DNA of 64,000 nucleotides from NCBI GenBank assembly GCA_016720595.1, contig JADKKI010000032.1, positions 62,001 through 126,000 on the forward strand, given 5' to 3'. The notes under the pieces were generated by a model, which searched no databases, was not told where the DNA came from, and was given only the letters and a program-made list of their open reading frames with translations. The stretch is from Myxococcales bacterium. GTDB lineage: Bacteria > Myxococcota_A > Polyangia > Haliangiales > Haliangiaceae. Numbering within the stretch: position 1 is the stretch's first letter; each line of letters starts with the position of its first letter. The position numbers and the translations under genes are program-made. Below are positions 52,501-63,468 of the stretch, piece by piece.

Positions 52501-53575
52501 GAAGATCGTCGAAGAAGCCCTTGGGCGCGGGGACCTCGGGCTGCTCGACCTGCGATCGCGCCGGAGCGCGGCCAGGGAGATCGTCGAAGAAGCCCTTGGG
52601 CGCGATGTCCTCGCCGGGCTTGCGCGCGGGCTGAGGGAGATCGTCGAAGAAGCCCTTGGGCGCGGGGACCTCGGGCCGATCGGAGCCGCGACCGCCGTGC
52701 GAGGGCTGGGGAAGATCGTCGAAGAAGCCCTTGGGCGCGGGCAGATCCACCGAGGCCTTCGGCGTGGGGAGATCGACGTCTCGCTGCTTCGCGGTGGCCG
52801 TCTGACGCCCACCCTTCGGGGTCATCAGATCAGAGGCGCCACCGGGCTTCGGCGTGGGGAGATCGGAGACCCCGCCGGCGCGCGGCGTGGGGAGATCGGA
52901 GATCCCGCCGGAGCGCGGCGCAGGCAGATCGAGTGGATTCCCCGTGGGCGCGGGCCGGGCGGCGGGAGGGCGAGCGGCGGCGGGGCGAGCCTTGGGCGCG
53001 GGCAGATCAGAGACCCCGGTGGCCGCGGCGGCCGATGCCGGCGGTGCATACGCTGGTGCGGCCGCGGGCGGGCGGGCCTTGGGCGCGGGGAGATCCGAGA
53101 TCCCTGCCGGACTCGTTGGTCTCGGCGCCGGCAGCTCGGCACCCATCAGATCATCGAGATCGAGCGACGGCGGCGGACCACCGCCCGGTGGGCGCGGTGC
53201 CGGCAGATCGTCATAGGCACTCGCGAGCGCGGAGCGCGGGGCAGGGCGCGAGGGCTCCGCACCGAGAGGACTCTGGCGGCGGGGTGCTGGCAGGTCGGCG
53301 AGATCGACGATGTCCGTCGGCCCGCTCGTGACCGGTGGCGGAGCTGCGCCGCTGGGTCCGAGGGCCACGGCGGGCGGACCCTTCGGGGTCGGGGGCGGGA
53401 CCTTGGGAGGCGGCTTCGGGATGCCGGGGATCCCGGGGATCGCCGTGGCCGTCTTGATGGGGAGCGCGACTCGTGACTTGCAGCTACTGCAGTTCACGAA
53501 CTTCGCTCCCGCAGGAACGTCGGCCTCCGCGATGCGGTTGAGCGTCCCGCAGGCGGAACATGTCGCCTCGATCAT
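49586..53575 (-). CDS. Giant zinc-ribbon / disordered-repeat / TPR membrane protein
   Basis: A 1329-residue protein in three parts. Residues 1-40 form an MJ0042-type zinc ribbon (CSACGTLNR...CSSCKS). About 45-520 are disordered, with some fifteen short repeats of [S/D]DLP[A/T]PK or KGFFDDLPQP type. A transmembrane helix (ILLGSVLGLAIAGGGGFFLYQ) is followed by ~700 residues of TPR-like helical repeats. Such ribbon-plus-repeat-plus-TPR proteins occur in myxobacterial motility/export machinery, but a specific name cannot be given. Start ATG 53575. The in-frame extension to 53827 is not needed. Confidence 0.8.
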   Translation of the reverse strand: MIEATCSACGTLNRIAEADVPAGAKFVNCSSCKSRVALPIKTATAIPGIPGIPKPPPKVPPPTPKGPPAVALGPSGAAPPPVTSGPTDIVDLADLPAPRRQSPLGAEPSRPAPRSALASAYDDLPAPRPPGGGPPPSLDLDDLMGAELPAPRPTSPAGISDLPAPKARPPAAAPAYAPPASAAAATGVSDLPAPKARPAAARPPAARPAPTGNPLDLPAPRSGGISDLPTPRAGGVSDLPTPKPGGASDLMTPKGGRQTATAKQRDVDLPTPKASVDLPAPKGFFDDLPQPSHGGRGSDRPEVPAPKGFFDDLPQPARKPGEDIAPKGFFDDLPGRAPARSQVEQPEVPAPKGFFDDLPQPARSKPEMGMAPIALDLGEDDSPIDLAEQDDGSGASFDQLDLSKPSVGQNVTPPGPPDEEAKAVIRFGGKSNTAAQKAPEKAPLPSLARAGAATDGALELEEPKPVGGKLQPKRARVAPVDDAGVRAAKARRSKILLGSVLGLAIAGGGGFFLYQRHAAAKAREEEIDTQMLTARKALVAEDAGHWQRAMSAASKVIELDSSNSEALGIAAEASFAGAFADGKQQAARFAAGRKLINDALSAGVTGPALDRAQALSTLTTAPDKAVPRLTAMLGQAPKDGTLALYLGWAQALSGDPAAAAKSFDQAMTLTPSLKILALDGRARAKLALADVEGARSDFNEILALQKDNVTAQVGVASTLPQSQAQQQEADLLAILQRKDIATADPRAVVAAWVLAGDDALRGRRLDAARERFRKALAVDAKDISALTALAETELRDRKFEIANEQIGKALTQTPNDVRAQLVAAEIELKLGKMDSAAERLQRLGARTPPLVPIDQARLKLITGRMLEDQGKDEAAVDAYAAAAKLAGDFDLTPTMAAIAKLSDMARKASEARNPAKEAELRARADQLLSALADKAMTDPQLAMTLGVAYLQSGDPTKAEPWLRRVVEARPTDADALYQYGRVLGLLAKFPEAIESLKKARDLAPGRSEIGLELAITYERTKSDGEAAKLYDELVARDDASLETRAHAGKFYVRMKRIGDAGKEGTKIVAADPDHAAGHYLKGEGLLAQERFDDARKEFGEAVARERDPMYLDGQGRAAEALAMDRNKDGAMLENALRAYQAATELDPLMFSPLLGAGRIYVTRREHAKAIIPLVAAQQIRADDAEVAFLLGIAYQELGQKKEIAIRWLEFSLAKKPNGDAAFRLGNLYADEAINKPAQAQAAYAQAVRLGIKEEKAAKEGAPEVEYLSNAMHELGRVALDRGDEATAKAAWEKWIVRPGASKKVAQYEEARRALATTLKTVGPTPLDAP

Positions 53576-53615
53576 CCGGCGATCAATATACCCCGGCCGT
53601 CGCGGGATTGCCTGT

Positions 53616-54299
53616 TCAGCGCTGGTTCGGCGGGCAACCGTGCACGGTGCTGAACGGATCGCACTTGGCCGCATTGGCGGCGGGTGGGGTGGCCTGCTTG
53701 GGCGGGGCAGACCGGGGGGCCTGGGGAACTCGTAGGTCCTCGGCCTCGTCGTCGTCGTCGAGGTCATCGGCCCCGTCGTCATCGCCACCCCGGTTCCGGT
53801 TCCGGTTCCGGGTGCCTCCCCCGGCACCCCCGGCCCGTTTCTGGATCGCCCGCCGGAGCTGGTTCTGGATCTTGCGCTCGAACTCGGGGAGCACGATCAG
53901 GAGGCGCGCGACCTGGGCGGGGCTGAGGATCTTTCTCAGCTCGACGAGGCGCTTGTCCTCGAGATCCCAGAACGCTCGCTGGTTCGCGACCGCGTCATCG
54001 ATCAGCTTGTCCACGGCCCGCGGATCCTTGATCTGGTCCACGGCGCGCAGCTGGCGGGTCAGATCGACGCGCTGCACCAGCAGCTTGTCCGTGACGTCGT
54101 CCCACTTGGCGAGCACCGGGAACAGCTTGCCGGCGGCCTTCTCGTCGAGGCCGAGCTCCTCGGTCAACGCGTACGCGCGCAAGGCGCGGATCTTCTTCTT
54201 GATGGTCTCGCGGCGGTTCGCGGCCGGTGCCGGCTGCGCCGCGACCACGGGGATCGTGACCCCGAGGGCCAGACACAGGACGAGCAGGGTGCGGATCAT
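53616..54299 (-). CDS. Spy/CpxP-like periplasmic protein
   Basis: A 227-residue exported protein: signal peptide (MIRTLLVLCLALGVTIPVVAA), then helical LTxxQ-like segments (LGLDEKAAGKLFPVLAKWDDV; ILSPAQVARLLIVLPEFERK), and an Arg/Asn-rich and acidic tail with a Cys pair near the end. Spy/CpxP/ZraP proteins are stress-induced periplasmic chaperones/sensors. Its ATG overlaps the anti-sigma gene stop, placing it third in the ECF operon, so it may be a sensor input or output of that sigma factor. Confidence 0.65.
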   Translation of the reverse strand: MIRTLLVLCLALGVTIPVVAAQPAPAANRRETIKKKIRALRAYALTEELGLDEKAAGKLFPVLAKWDDVTDKLLVQRVDLTRQLRAVDQIKDPRAVDKLIDDAVANQRAFWDLEDKRLVELRKILSPAQVARLLIVLPEFERKIQNQLRRAIQKRAGGAGGGTRNRNRNRGGDDDGADDLDDDDEAEDLRVPQAPRSAPPKQATPPAANAAKCDPFSTVHGCPPNQR

Positions 54300-54934
54300 G
54301 ACTTCCTCTTCGCGAGCCACGCCTCGGCAGCCGCGATGTCATCGTCCCCCAGGTCGTCGACCCACGCCAGGTCTCCCGCCGGCAGGAGACCCACCGCATC
54401 ATCGTCGTCGGCAGATCCGGGGCCGAGGTCCTCCGGTCCGAGCAGCTCGGCGGCCTGTAGCTCGACATCGATCTCCTCGCCATCGAGCCACAGCGAGACG
54501 GTCTCGACCTCGTCGGGCGAGGTCTGGACCTGGCCATCCGCCCCCGCATCACTCACGTTCGGGAGCTGGAGCGCCACCGGAGCGACCTGCGCGGGCTCGG
54601 GAGTCCGGAGCACCAGCACGAGCACCGCCGCGGACAGCGCAAGCGCACCCACCGGGACCAGCCAGCGCCAGCCACGCCACCACGGGCGAGGCACCGATGG
54701 GCCGACCTCGGCGCGGATCGCGCGCTCCATCGCGGCCCAGTCCGGCTCGCTCCCCTCGTCGGGCAGCTCGCGCAGCGTGCCGATCAGCTCGCGCGTGGCC
54801 GCGGCGTCGGCGCGGAACCCATCGGCCTCGGCGAGGCGGGCCTCGACGCGGCGGCGCTCGTCGGTGGTCAGCTCGCCCACGCCGTCGACGAACGCGGCGA
54901 GCAGCTCGTCGGTGTCACGGCCCCGCTCGCTCAT
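54296..54934 (-). CDS. Membrane anti-sigma factor (partner of the adjacent ECF sigma)
   Basis: A 212-residue protein: a cytosolic N-terminal helical domain (LLAAFVDGVGELTTDERRRVEARL) with no zinc-binding HxxxCxxC, one transmembrane helix (WLVPVGALALSAAVLVLVL) and an acidic periplasmic tail (DVELQAAELLGPEDLG...). Gene order sigma - this - Spy-like and four-base overlaps on both sides support the anti-sigma assignment. Signal unknown. Confidence 0.75.
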   Translation of the reverse strand: MSERGRDTDELLAAFVDGVGELTTDERRRVEARLAEADGFRADAAATRELIGTLRELPDEGSEPDWAAMERAIRAEVGPSVPRPWWRGWRWLVPVGALALSAAVLVLVLRTPEPAQVAPVALQLPNVSDAGADGQVQTSPDEVETVSLWLDGEEIDVELQAAELLGPEDLGPGSADDDDAVGLLPAGDLAWVDDLGDDDIAAAEAWLAKRKS

Positions 54935-55515
54935 GCCTCGTCTCCGAGCAGCTCGCGCAGCCGCTTGACCGCATAGTGGAAGTTCACCTTCGCCGTATTC
55001 TCGCTGCACTCGGCGAGCTCGGCCACCTCCTTGAACGCGAGGTCATCGAACACGCGCAGCTCGAGGACGAGCTTCTGCTTGGGGGGCAGCTTCGCGATCG
55101 CGTCTCGCAAGCGGACGCTGCGCTCACCGTCGAGGAGGCGGCCCGGAGAGGCGTGGTCCTCGGTCAGCGCATCCTCGGCGATCTCGGCGGGCTGCTCGCG
55201 GCGGTGATCCCGCAACCACGACAGCGCGCAGTTGATGCCGATCCGGTACAGCCAGCTCCGCACGCTGGCGGCGCCGCGGAACGCCATCAGGCCCTTGAAC
55301 GCGCGGACGAACGCCTGCTGGCTGACGTCGGCAGCATCGGCATCGCTGCGCACGTAGCGGCGGACGATCCGATACACGCCCTTCTGGTGCCGCTTGACCA
55401 GCTGATCGAAGGCGGCGCGATCACCTTGCTGGAACCGGTCCGCGAGCTCCCGGTCGGGATCGACGGTGGTCAGGACCAGCTCCTGCAGCAACGTTGGGGC
55501 GGCAAGGCTGACCAC
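54931..55515 (-). CDS. ECF-family RNA polymerase sigma factor
   Basis: A 194-residue RpoE-like sigma factor: region 2 (LADRFQQGDRAAFDQLVKRHQKGVY; DAADVSQQAFVRAFKGL; SVRSWLYRIGINCALSWLRDHRRE) and region 4 (LPPKQKLVLELRVFDDLAFKEVAELAECSENTAKVNFHYAVKRL). It heads the operon with anti-sigma and Spy-like genes. Divergent from serS with 93 bases between. Likely envelope-stress responsive by association. Confidence 0.9.
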   Translation of the reverse strand: MVSLAAPTLLQELVLTTVDPDRELADRFQQGDRAAFDQLVKRHQKGVYRIVRRYVRSDADAADVSQQAFVRAFKGLMAFRGAASVRSWLYRIGINCALSWLRDHRREQPAEIAEDALTEDHASPGRLLDGERSVRLRDAIAKLPPKQKLVLELRVFDDLAFKEVAELAECSENTAKVNFHYAVKRLRELLGDEA

Positions 55516-55605
55516 GACTGGTATGACCCCGAGCTTGCCAGGCAGGTTAAGTGCGAGGTAGGGTCCGCCCCCAACCCATTGCGATCCTTGAGAAAGCCGA
55601 GATAA

Positions 55606-56892
<1,287 letters not shown>

Positions 56893-56923
56893 GCGGGAGT
56901 ATCCAGAAGATCCCCGATCGTCC

Positions 56924-56951
56924 TTTACAAGGGTCCTCCGATCCCTATACT
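56924..56951 (+). promoter_or_regulatory. Candidate promoter for tRNA-Ser(TGA)
   Basis: TTTACA (56924-56929) and TATACT (56946-56951) with a 16-base spacer; initiation would fall around 56958, about 19 bases before the tRNA. Confidence 0.6.
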
Positions 56952-56976
56952 GCCGCCCTGCCTCTGGGACCGTCCT

Positions 56977-57060
<84 letters not shown>

Positions 57061-57102
57061 AGGCTTTGATAATCGAATAGTGTCACGCAAGTGGTCATGG
57101 GC

Positions 57103-57129
57103 GGGACGTCGCACCGAGTGCGGCGTCCC
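57103..57129. terminator. Strong hairpin between tRNA-Ser(TGA) and tRNA-Ser(GCT)
   Basis: GGGACGTCGCAC (57103-57114) pairs with GTGCGGCGTCCC (57118-57129), 11 of 12 canonical plus a G-U, around a three-base CGA loop. A T5 run lies 13 bases downstream. Likely a transcription stop or processing structure. Confidence 0.55.
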
Positions 57130-57191
57130 AGCCCGACATCCGTTTTTGATTCTTGTTCGATTTCCTTGTTCGATTCTTCCGGGGCTTGCCT

Positions 57192-57281
<90 letters not shown>

Positions 57282-57308
57282 CCACTCGAAGGCGACTAGT
57301 TACGACGA

Positions 57309-57381
<73 letters not shown>

Positions 57382-57386
57382 CAACA

Positions 57387-57863
57387 ATGGACGACGACGA
57401 ACGGTGGATGAAGATCGCGCTGGAAGAGGCGCGAACGGCCGGTGAGGCGGGCGATGTGCCTGTCGGATCGGTCGTGGTGATGAACGACGCGATCGTTGGT
57501 CGCGGGCGCAATCGCCGCGAGTTAGATGGGGACCCAACGGCTCACGCCGAGATCGTCGCGCTCCGAGAGGCAGCGCGGAGTCTCGGGCAGTGGCGAGTCG
57601 AGGGGACGTTATATGTCACGCAGGAGCCGTGTCCGATGTGCGCAGGAGCGATCGTCAATGCTCGCGTCGCGCGGCTCGTCTACGGCTGCACCAATCCCAA
57701 AGCGGGAGCGGTCACGTCGCTGTATCAGCTGGTCTCAGATCCGCGCCTCAACCATCGGGTCGAGGTTCGCGGTGGAGTTCTCGAACCGGACTGTGCGAAG
57801 GAGCTGCAGGGCTTCTTCGCCAAGCTGCGACGAGGGCCGGGGTATCGAAAGCCCGGCGAGTAG
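57387..57863 (+). CDS. tadA: tRNA adenosine(34) deaminase TadA
   Basis: Zinc deaminase converting A34 of tRNA-Arg(ACG) to inosine, allowing CGU/CGC/CGA decoding. The 158-residue protein shows HAE (TAHAEIVAL) and PCPMCAGA (PEPCPMCAGAIVNARV), the catalytic zinc motifs. Start at ATG 57387, five bases after the tRNA-Arg 3' end, leaving no room for a separate promoter or a normal ribosome-binding site. It must be cotranscribed with the tRNA and may be translated from a leaderless processed mRNA. Confidence 0.96.
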   Translation: MDDDERWMKIALEEARTAGEAGDVPVGSVVVMNDAIVGRGRNRRELDGDPTAHAEIVALREAARSLGQWRVEGTLYVTQEPCPMCAGAIVNARVARLVYGCTNPKAGAVTSLYQLVSDPRLNHRVEVRGGVLEPDCAKELQGFFAKLRRGPGYRKPGE

Positions 57864-57867
57864 TTCT

Positions 57868-57950
57868 GGAGGAGTGTCCGAGTGGCCGATGGTGTCTGAT
57901 TCGAAATCAGATTTGCGCAAGCAACGGGGGTTCAAATCCCTCCTCCTCCG
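57868..57950 (+). tRNA. tRNA-Ser(CGA)
   Basis: Class II tRNA directly after tadA: acceptor GGAGGAG/CTCCTCC, anticodon loop TTCGAAA with CGA at 57902-57904, variable arm with a TTGC/GCAA stem. Begins four bases after the tadA stop. CCA not encoded. Confidence 0.92.
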
Positions 57951-57970
57951 CTAATACCTGCAACCCCTTT

Positions 57971-58055
<85 letters not shown>

Positions 58056-58089
58056 CGGCCGTCCTTAACCACGAGCGTGACACCAGTTT

Positions 58090-58176
<87 letters not shown>

Positions 58177-58181
58177 TTTCT

Positions 58182-58222
58182 TGCGAGCGACGATTCCATC
58201 GAGTCGTCGCTCGCAGCTTTTT
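58182..58222 (+). terminator. Intrinsic terminator after SRP RNA
   Basis: A perfect 12-bp stem (TGCGAGCGACGA 58182-58193 / TCGTCGCTCGCA 58204-58215), a 10-base loop, then a T5 run (58218-58222). A textbook Rho-independent terminator for the serS-tRNA-tadA-ffs unit; it separates it from the lipoprotein gene. Confidence 0.88.
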
Positions 58223-58239
58223 CGGTATGCTTCACGCGC

Positions 58240-59235
58240 ATGGTTCGTTCGCTCGTCACGTGCGCCCTCCTCGCGTACGCGGGCTGCAAGTCCGACGCGT
58301 CAGATACCTCGGACCTCGAGACGTCGTCGGGTCCCACCAAGGGATCGGCCGGCGGGTTCAGCGCGAGCCTCTCGGCCGAGCTCGGCTCGGGCTCGGGATC
58401 CGCCCGTAGCACGGGCTCGGGGGCGGGCTCGTCCGCCGGCTCGGCAGGAAGCGCGGGTGCAGCAACCGGGAGCGCGGGCTCGGCGACGGGCGGCGCGGGC
58501 TCGTCCGCCGGTAGCGCGAGTACGACGACAGGCAGCGCCGGCTCGGCTCCGCCGGTCACGCCCGCCAGTGGCAGCGCAGCGTCGCTGGGGAGCGGATCTG
58601 GTTCGGGCTCTGCGGTCGCAGCGGCGGCAGGTAGCGGCGCCAAGGCCGGCAGTGGCGCGGGCAGCGCCGCGGCCGTCGCGAGCGGAAGCGGATCGAAGCC
58701 GGGCAGTGGATCCGGCAGCGCCGCGCCGGTCGCGAGCGGATCCAAAGCCGGCAGCGGAGCGGGCAGCGCCACGCCCGTCGCGAGCGGGAGTGGTGCGGGC
58801 AGCGCCGTGACTCCACCCAAGCCCAAGCCGGTGATGACGCCGGAGCTCGCGGCGATCAAGCTGACGCTCCAGGCGAACTGGGATCGCGATGTCGTCGAGG
58901 CGGGCTCCCTCTCCTTGTACGAGAAGAACTCCAACGCGACGTTCAAGTTCAACTACGGCTACGAGGACGCCAAGGCGCCCACCGAGCGCGAGGCGTACAA
59001 GAAGTTCCTCGCCGATGGCGGCCTCCTGACCGTGCGCGCAGACCGGCAGAGTGGCGCGGCCTGGTATCTCGAGGGCACCGATGCGACGGGCCACGCCGCG
59101 TTCCGGATCGTGGTCAAGTACGGTGGCAAGCGCCTCATCTGCTACGGCTCGCTGTACAAGGACTCGGGCCTCGGAGACCTCCGTGACAGCGTGCTGATCC
59201 AGGCCAAGCAGATCTGCGAGGGCATCCAGTTGTAG
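58240..59235 (+). CDS. Lipoprotein with long Gly/Ser/Ala repeat linker
   Basis: A 331-residue protein: signal peptide with lipobox AYAGC (MVRSLVTCALLAYAGCKSD), then ~180 residues almost wholly Gly, Ser and Ala (GSGSGSA-like repeats from repetitive DNA), then a compact ~140-residue conserved-looking C-terminal domain (LTLQANWDRDVVEAGSLSLYEKN; YYLEG... region WYLEGTDATGHAAFRIVVKYGGKRLICYGSLYKDSGL). Fits a surface lipoprotein on a flexible tether. Function unknown. The opposite-strand reading of the repeat is an Ala/Leu/Pro-rich artefact. Confidence 0.75.
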   Translation: MVRSLVTCALLAYAGCKSDASDTSDLETSSGPTKGSAGGFSASLSAELGSGSGSARSTGSGAGSSAGSAGSAGAATGSAGSATGGAGSSAGSASTTTGSAGSAPPVTPASGSAASLGSGSGSGSAVAAAAGSGAKAGSGAGSAAAVASGSGSKPGSGSGSAAPVASGSKAGSGAGSATPVASGSGAGSAVTPPKPKPVMTPELAAIKLTLQANWDRDVVEAGSLSLYEKNSNATFKFNYGYEDAKAPTEREAYKKFLADGGLLTVRADRQSGAAWYLEGTDATGHAAFRIVVKYGGKRLICYGSLYKDSGLGDLRDSVLIQAKQICEGIQL

Positions 59236-59257
59236 CGTCGGACTGCGCGGGTATAGT
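59230..59257 (+). promoter_or_regulatory. Candidate dnaX promoter
   Basis: TTGTAG (59230-59235), a 16-base spacer and TATAGT (59252-59257), 20 bases before the dnaX ATG. The -35 overlaps the end of the lipoprotein gene. Confidence 0.5.
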
Positions 59258-59276
59258 GCCGCTGGTTCTTCGCCGC

Positions 59277-61290
<2,014 letters not shown>

Positions 61291-61298
<8 letters not shown>

Positions 61299-61629
61299 CC
61301 CGAAGATGCCGGACCTCAACGCGCTCATGAAGCAGGCCCAGAAGCTTCAGGGCGATGTCGCGAAGATCCAGGAAGAGCTCGCGAAGATGACCTGCGAGGG
61401 CGCCGCAGGCGGTGGCCTCGTGACGGCCACCGTCAACGGTCAGTTCGAGGTGGTCCGGGTCAAGATCGACAAGTCGGTCGTCGACCCGAACGACATCGGC
61501 ATGCTCGAGGATCTGGTGACCGCTGCGGTCAACGCGGCGGCCACGAAGATCCGCGAGACCAGCAAGGAGAAGATGTCATCGGTGATGGGCGGGATGGGCG
61601 GGATGCCCGGCATGCCCGGCCTGTTCTGA
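61291..61629 (+). CDS. ybaB: YbaB/EbfC-family nucleoid-associated protein
   Basis: A 112-residue DNA-binding protein of unclear exact role, conserved between dnaX and recR. Core: LMKQAQKLQGDVAKIQEELAKM, then VTATVNGQFEVVRVKID. The C-terminus is Met/Gly-rich (MGGMGGMPGMPGLF). The ATG overlaps dnaX. Confidence 0.94.
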
Positions 61630-61646
61630 GCGTTCGCTGACCGACG

Positions 61647-62240
61647 ATGGCAGATCCGATCCGACGTCTGGTGCAGGAGCTGGCCCGTCTCCCCGGGATC
61701 GGGGAGAAGAGCGCCACGCGCCTCGCGTTCCACCTGATCCGCGGAAATCGGCAGCAGATCCAGGACCTGGCGCAGGCGCTGCTCGACGTCACCGACAAGA
61801 TCCGCCTGTGCTCGGTGTGCATGACGATGACCGAGGCGGACCCGTGCTCGATGTGCACGGATCCACGGCGGGATGCCGAGACCATCTGTGTAGTCGCGTC
61901 GCCCTCGGACCTGATCGCGATCGACCGGGGCGGACACTTCCGGGGCCGGTTCCACGTGCTCCACGGCCTGCTATCCCCCCTCGAAGGCATCGGTCCGGAT
62001 GACCTCCGGCTGGCCGAGCTGGTCCGCCGGCTCGGCGGCGACCCGCCCGTGCGTGAGGTCATCATCGCGACCAGCCCCAGTGTCGACGGGGAGGCCACCG
62101 CGATGTACATCGCTCGGACCCTCAAGCCGCTCGGCGTGAAGGTCTCGCGAATCGCGACCGGACTCCCGGTCGGGGGCGAGCTCGAGTACTCCGACCAGGC
62201 GACCATCGCGCGTGCGCTCGCCGGTCGGGCGACGATGTAG
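61647..62240 (+). CDS. recR: Recombination mediator protein RecR
   Basis: Partner of RecF/RecO in gap repair. The 197-residue protein has an N-terminal helix-hairpin-helix (RLPGIGEKSATRLAFHL), a Cys4 zinc finger (CSVCMTMTEADPCSMC) and a TOPRIM domain (ICVVASPSDLIAI; VIIATSPSVDGEATAMYIA). With recF upstream of gyrB, both members are in this region. Seventeen bases separate it from ybaB. Confidence 0.95.
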   Translation: MADPIRRLVQELARLPGIGEKSATRLAFHLIRGNRQQIQDLAQALLDVTDKIRLCSVCMTMTEADPCSMCTDPRRDAETICVVASPSDLIAIDRGGHFRGRFHVLHGLLSPLEGIGPDDLRLAELVRRLGGDPPVREVIIATSPSVDGEATAMYIARTLKPLGVKVSRIATGLPVGGELEYSDQATIARALAGRATM

Positions 62241-62258
62241 GGCGAACAGTCAGGCGTC

Positions 62259-62310
62259 GAATCGTTCAGTCGCCGGCCACTCTATAACGGCCGGAAAGGT
62301 TGAACGAATC
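62259..62310. repeat. Nested inverted repeat between recR and mglB
   Basis: Inner stem CCGGCC (62273-62278) / GGCCGG (62289-62294) and outer arms GAATCGTTCA (62259-62268) / TGAACGAATC (62301-62310, one mismatch to the complement). It may be a recR terminator, or an operator for mglB. TATAAC at 62283-62288 inside the loop could be a -10 box. Confidence 0.55.
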
Positions 62311-62389
62311 CCGGGCCGTTGATACCGTGACTCGTCGGCGGGGAGCCTGCGCGTATGCAGCTGCGAACCGGCCAAGGAGCCACAGCGCG

Positions 62390-62872
62390 ATGATCCAACA
62401 GCTCGTCATGTACGAGGAGGAGCTTCACCAGATCAACTCGATCTGCGAAACCCTCCACCGAGACTCGAACGCGAAGGCCGTGCTGGTCATCGACAAGAAC
62501 GGTCAGGCCATGGCCTCGGCCGGAGATGTGCAGGAGCTGGACGTCACGTCGCTCTCCTCACTGACGGCAGGCAACGTCGCGGCCACGGGAGGCATCGCTT
62601 CCCTGCTGGCCGAGAAGGAGTTCGCCGGGCAGTTCCTCGAAGGCGAGAAGGTCAGCTACCACGTCTCGATCGTCGGGCAGCGCGTGATCCTCGTCGTCCT
62701 GTTCGACGGCCGCAGCTCGCTTGGCCTCGTTCGTCTCCGGGTGCGCAAGGCGGCCAACGAGCTCGTCGGCGTCCTCGAGATCATGGTCAAGAAGAGCCAG
62801 AGCGGCTCCGGTCAGCAATCGGTGTTCTCCGAGATCACCGATGACGACATCGACAACCTGTTCAACGATTAG
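62390..62872 (+). CDS. mglB: MglB, GTPase-activating protein for MglA (roadblock/LC7)
   Basis: Roadblock-fold GAP of the polarity switch; localises at the lagging pole in Myxococcus. The 160-residue protein matches throughout ([67 protein letters not shown]) and ends with the conserved [12 protein letters not shown]. Start ATG 62390 with AAGGAG 13 bases upstream. Nine bases separate it from mglA, in the usual B-A order. Confidence 0.95.
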   Translation: MIQQLVMYEEELHQINSICETLHRDSNAKAVLVIDKNGQAMASAGDVQELDVTSLSSLTAGNVAATGGIASLLAEKEFAGQFLEGEKVSYHVSIVGQRVILVVLFDGRSSLGLVRLRVRKAANELVGVLEIMVKKSQSGSGQQSVFSEITDDDIDNLFND

Positions 62873-62880
62873 GCGCGCAC

Positions 62881-63468
62881 ATGAGCTTCATCAATTACTC
62901 GTCGCGCGAGATCAACTGCAAGATCGTCTACTACGGTCCCGGCCTGTGCGGGAAGACGACGAATCTGCAGTACATCTACAACAAGACCAATCCCGAGGCG
63001 AAAGGGAAGATGATCTCCCTCGCCACGGAGACCGAACGCACGCTGTTCTTCGACTTCCTGCCGCTCTCGCTGGGTGAGATTCGTGGCTTCAAGACCCGGT
63101 TCCACCTCTACACCGTGCCCGGTCAGGTGTTCTACGACGCGAGCCGCAAGCTGATCCTGAAGGGCGTCGACGGCGTGGTCTACGTTGGCGACTCCCAGAT
63201 GGAGCGCATGGAAGCGAACATCGAGTCGCTCGAGAACCTCAGCTCGAACCTCCAGGAGCAGGGCTACGATCTCGCCAAGCTCCCGTACGTGGTCCAGTAC
63301 AACAAGCGCGATCTGCCGAACGCGATCCCGATGGCCGAGCTCGAAGAGGCGCTGAACCCGACCAAGGTTCCGGCGTTCGAGGCGGTGGCCCCCAAGGGCA
63401 TCGGCGTGTTCGATACGTTGAAGGCGGTCGCGAAGCTCGTGCTCACCGAGCTGCGAAAGGGCTCTTGA
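62881..63468 (+). CDS. mglA: MglA, small Ras-like GTPase controlling polarity/motility
   Basis: Front-rear polarity GTPase. The 195-residue protein (same length as M. xanthus MglA) has the P-loop [33 protein letters not shown], the atypical G3 motif TVPGQV (Thr in place of Asp), and G4 [10 protein letters not shown]. All known features of active MglA are present. In the window it is adjacent to recR and followed by a coupled third gene. Confidence 0.96.
   Translation: MSFINYSSREINCKIVYYGPGLCGKTTNLQYIYNKTNPEAKGKMISLATETERTLFFDFLPLSLGEIRGFKTRFHLYTVPGQVFYDASRKLILKGVDGVVYVGDSQMERMEANIESLENLSSNLQEQGYDLAKLPYVVQYNKRDLPNAIPMAELEEALNPTKVPAFEAVAPKGIGVFDTLKAVAKLVLTELRKGS

Noticed and set aside
62300..62389. 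30-residue N-terminal extension of MglB
   Set aside because: The ATG at 62390 has an AAGGAG upstream and gives the exact MglB N-terminus; the extension is unrelated to the family.
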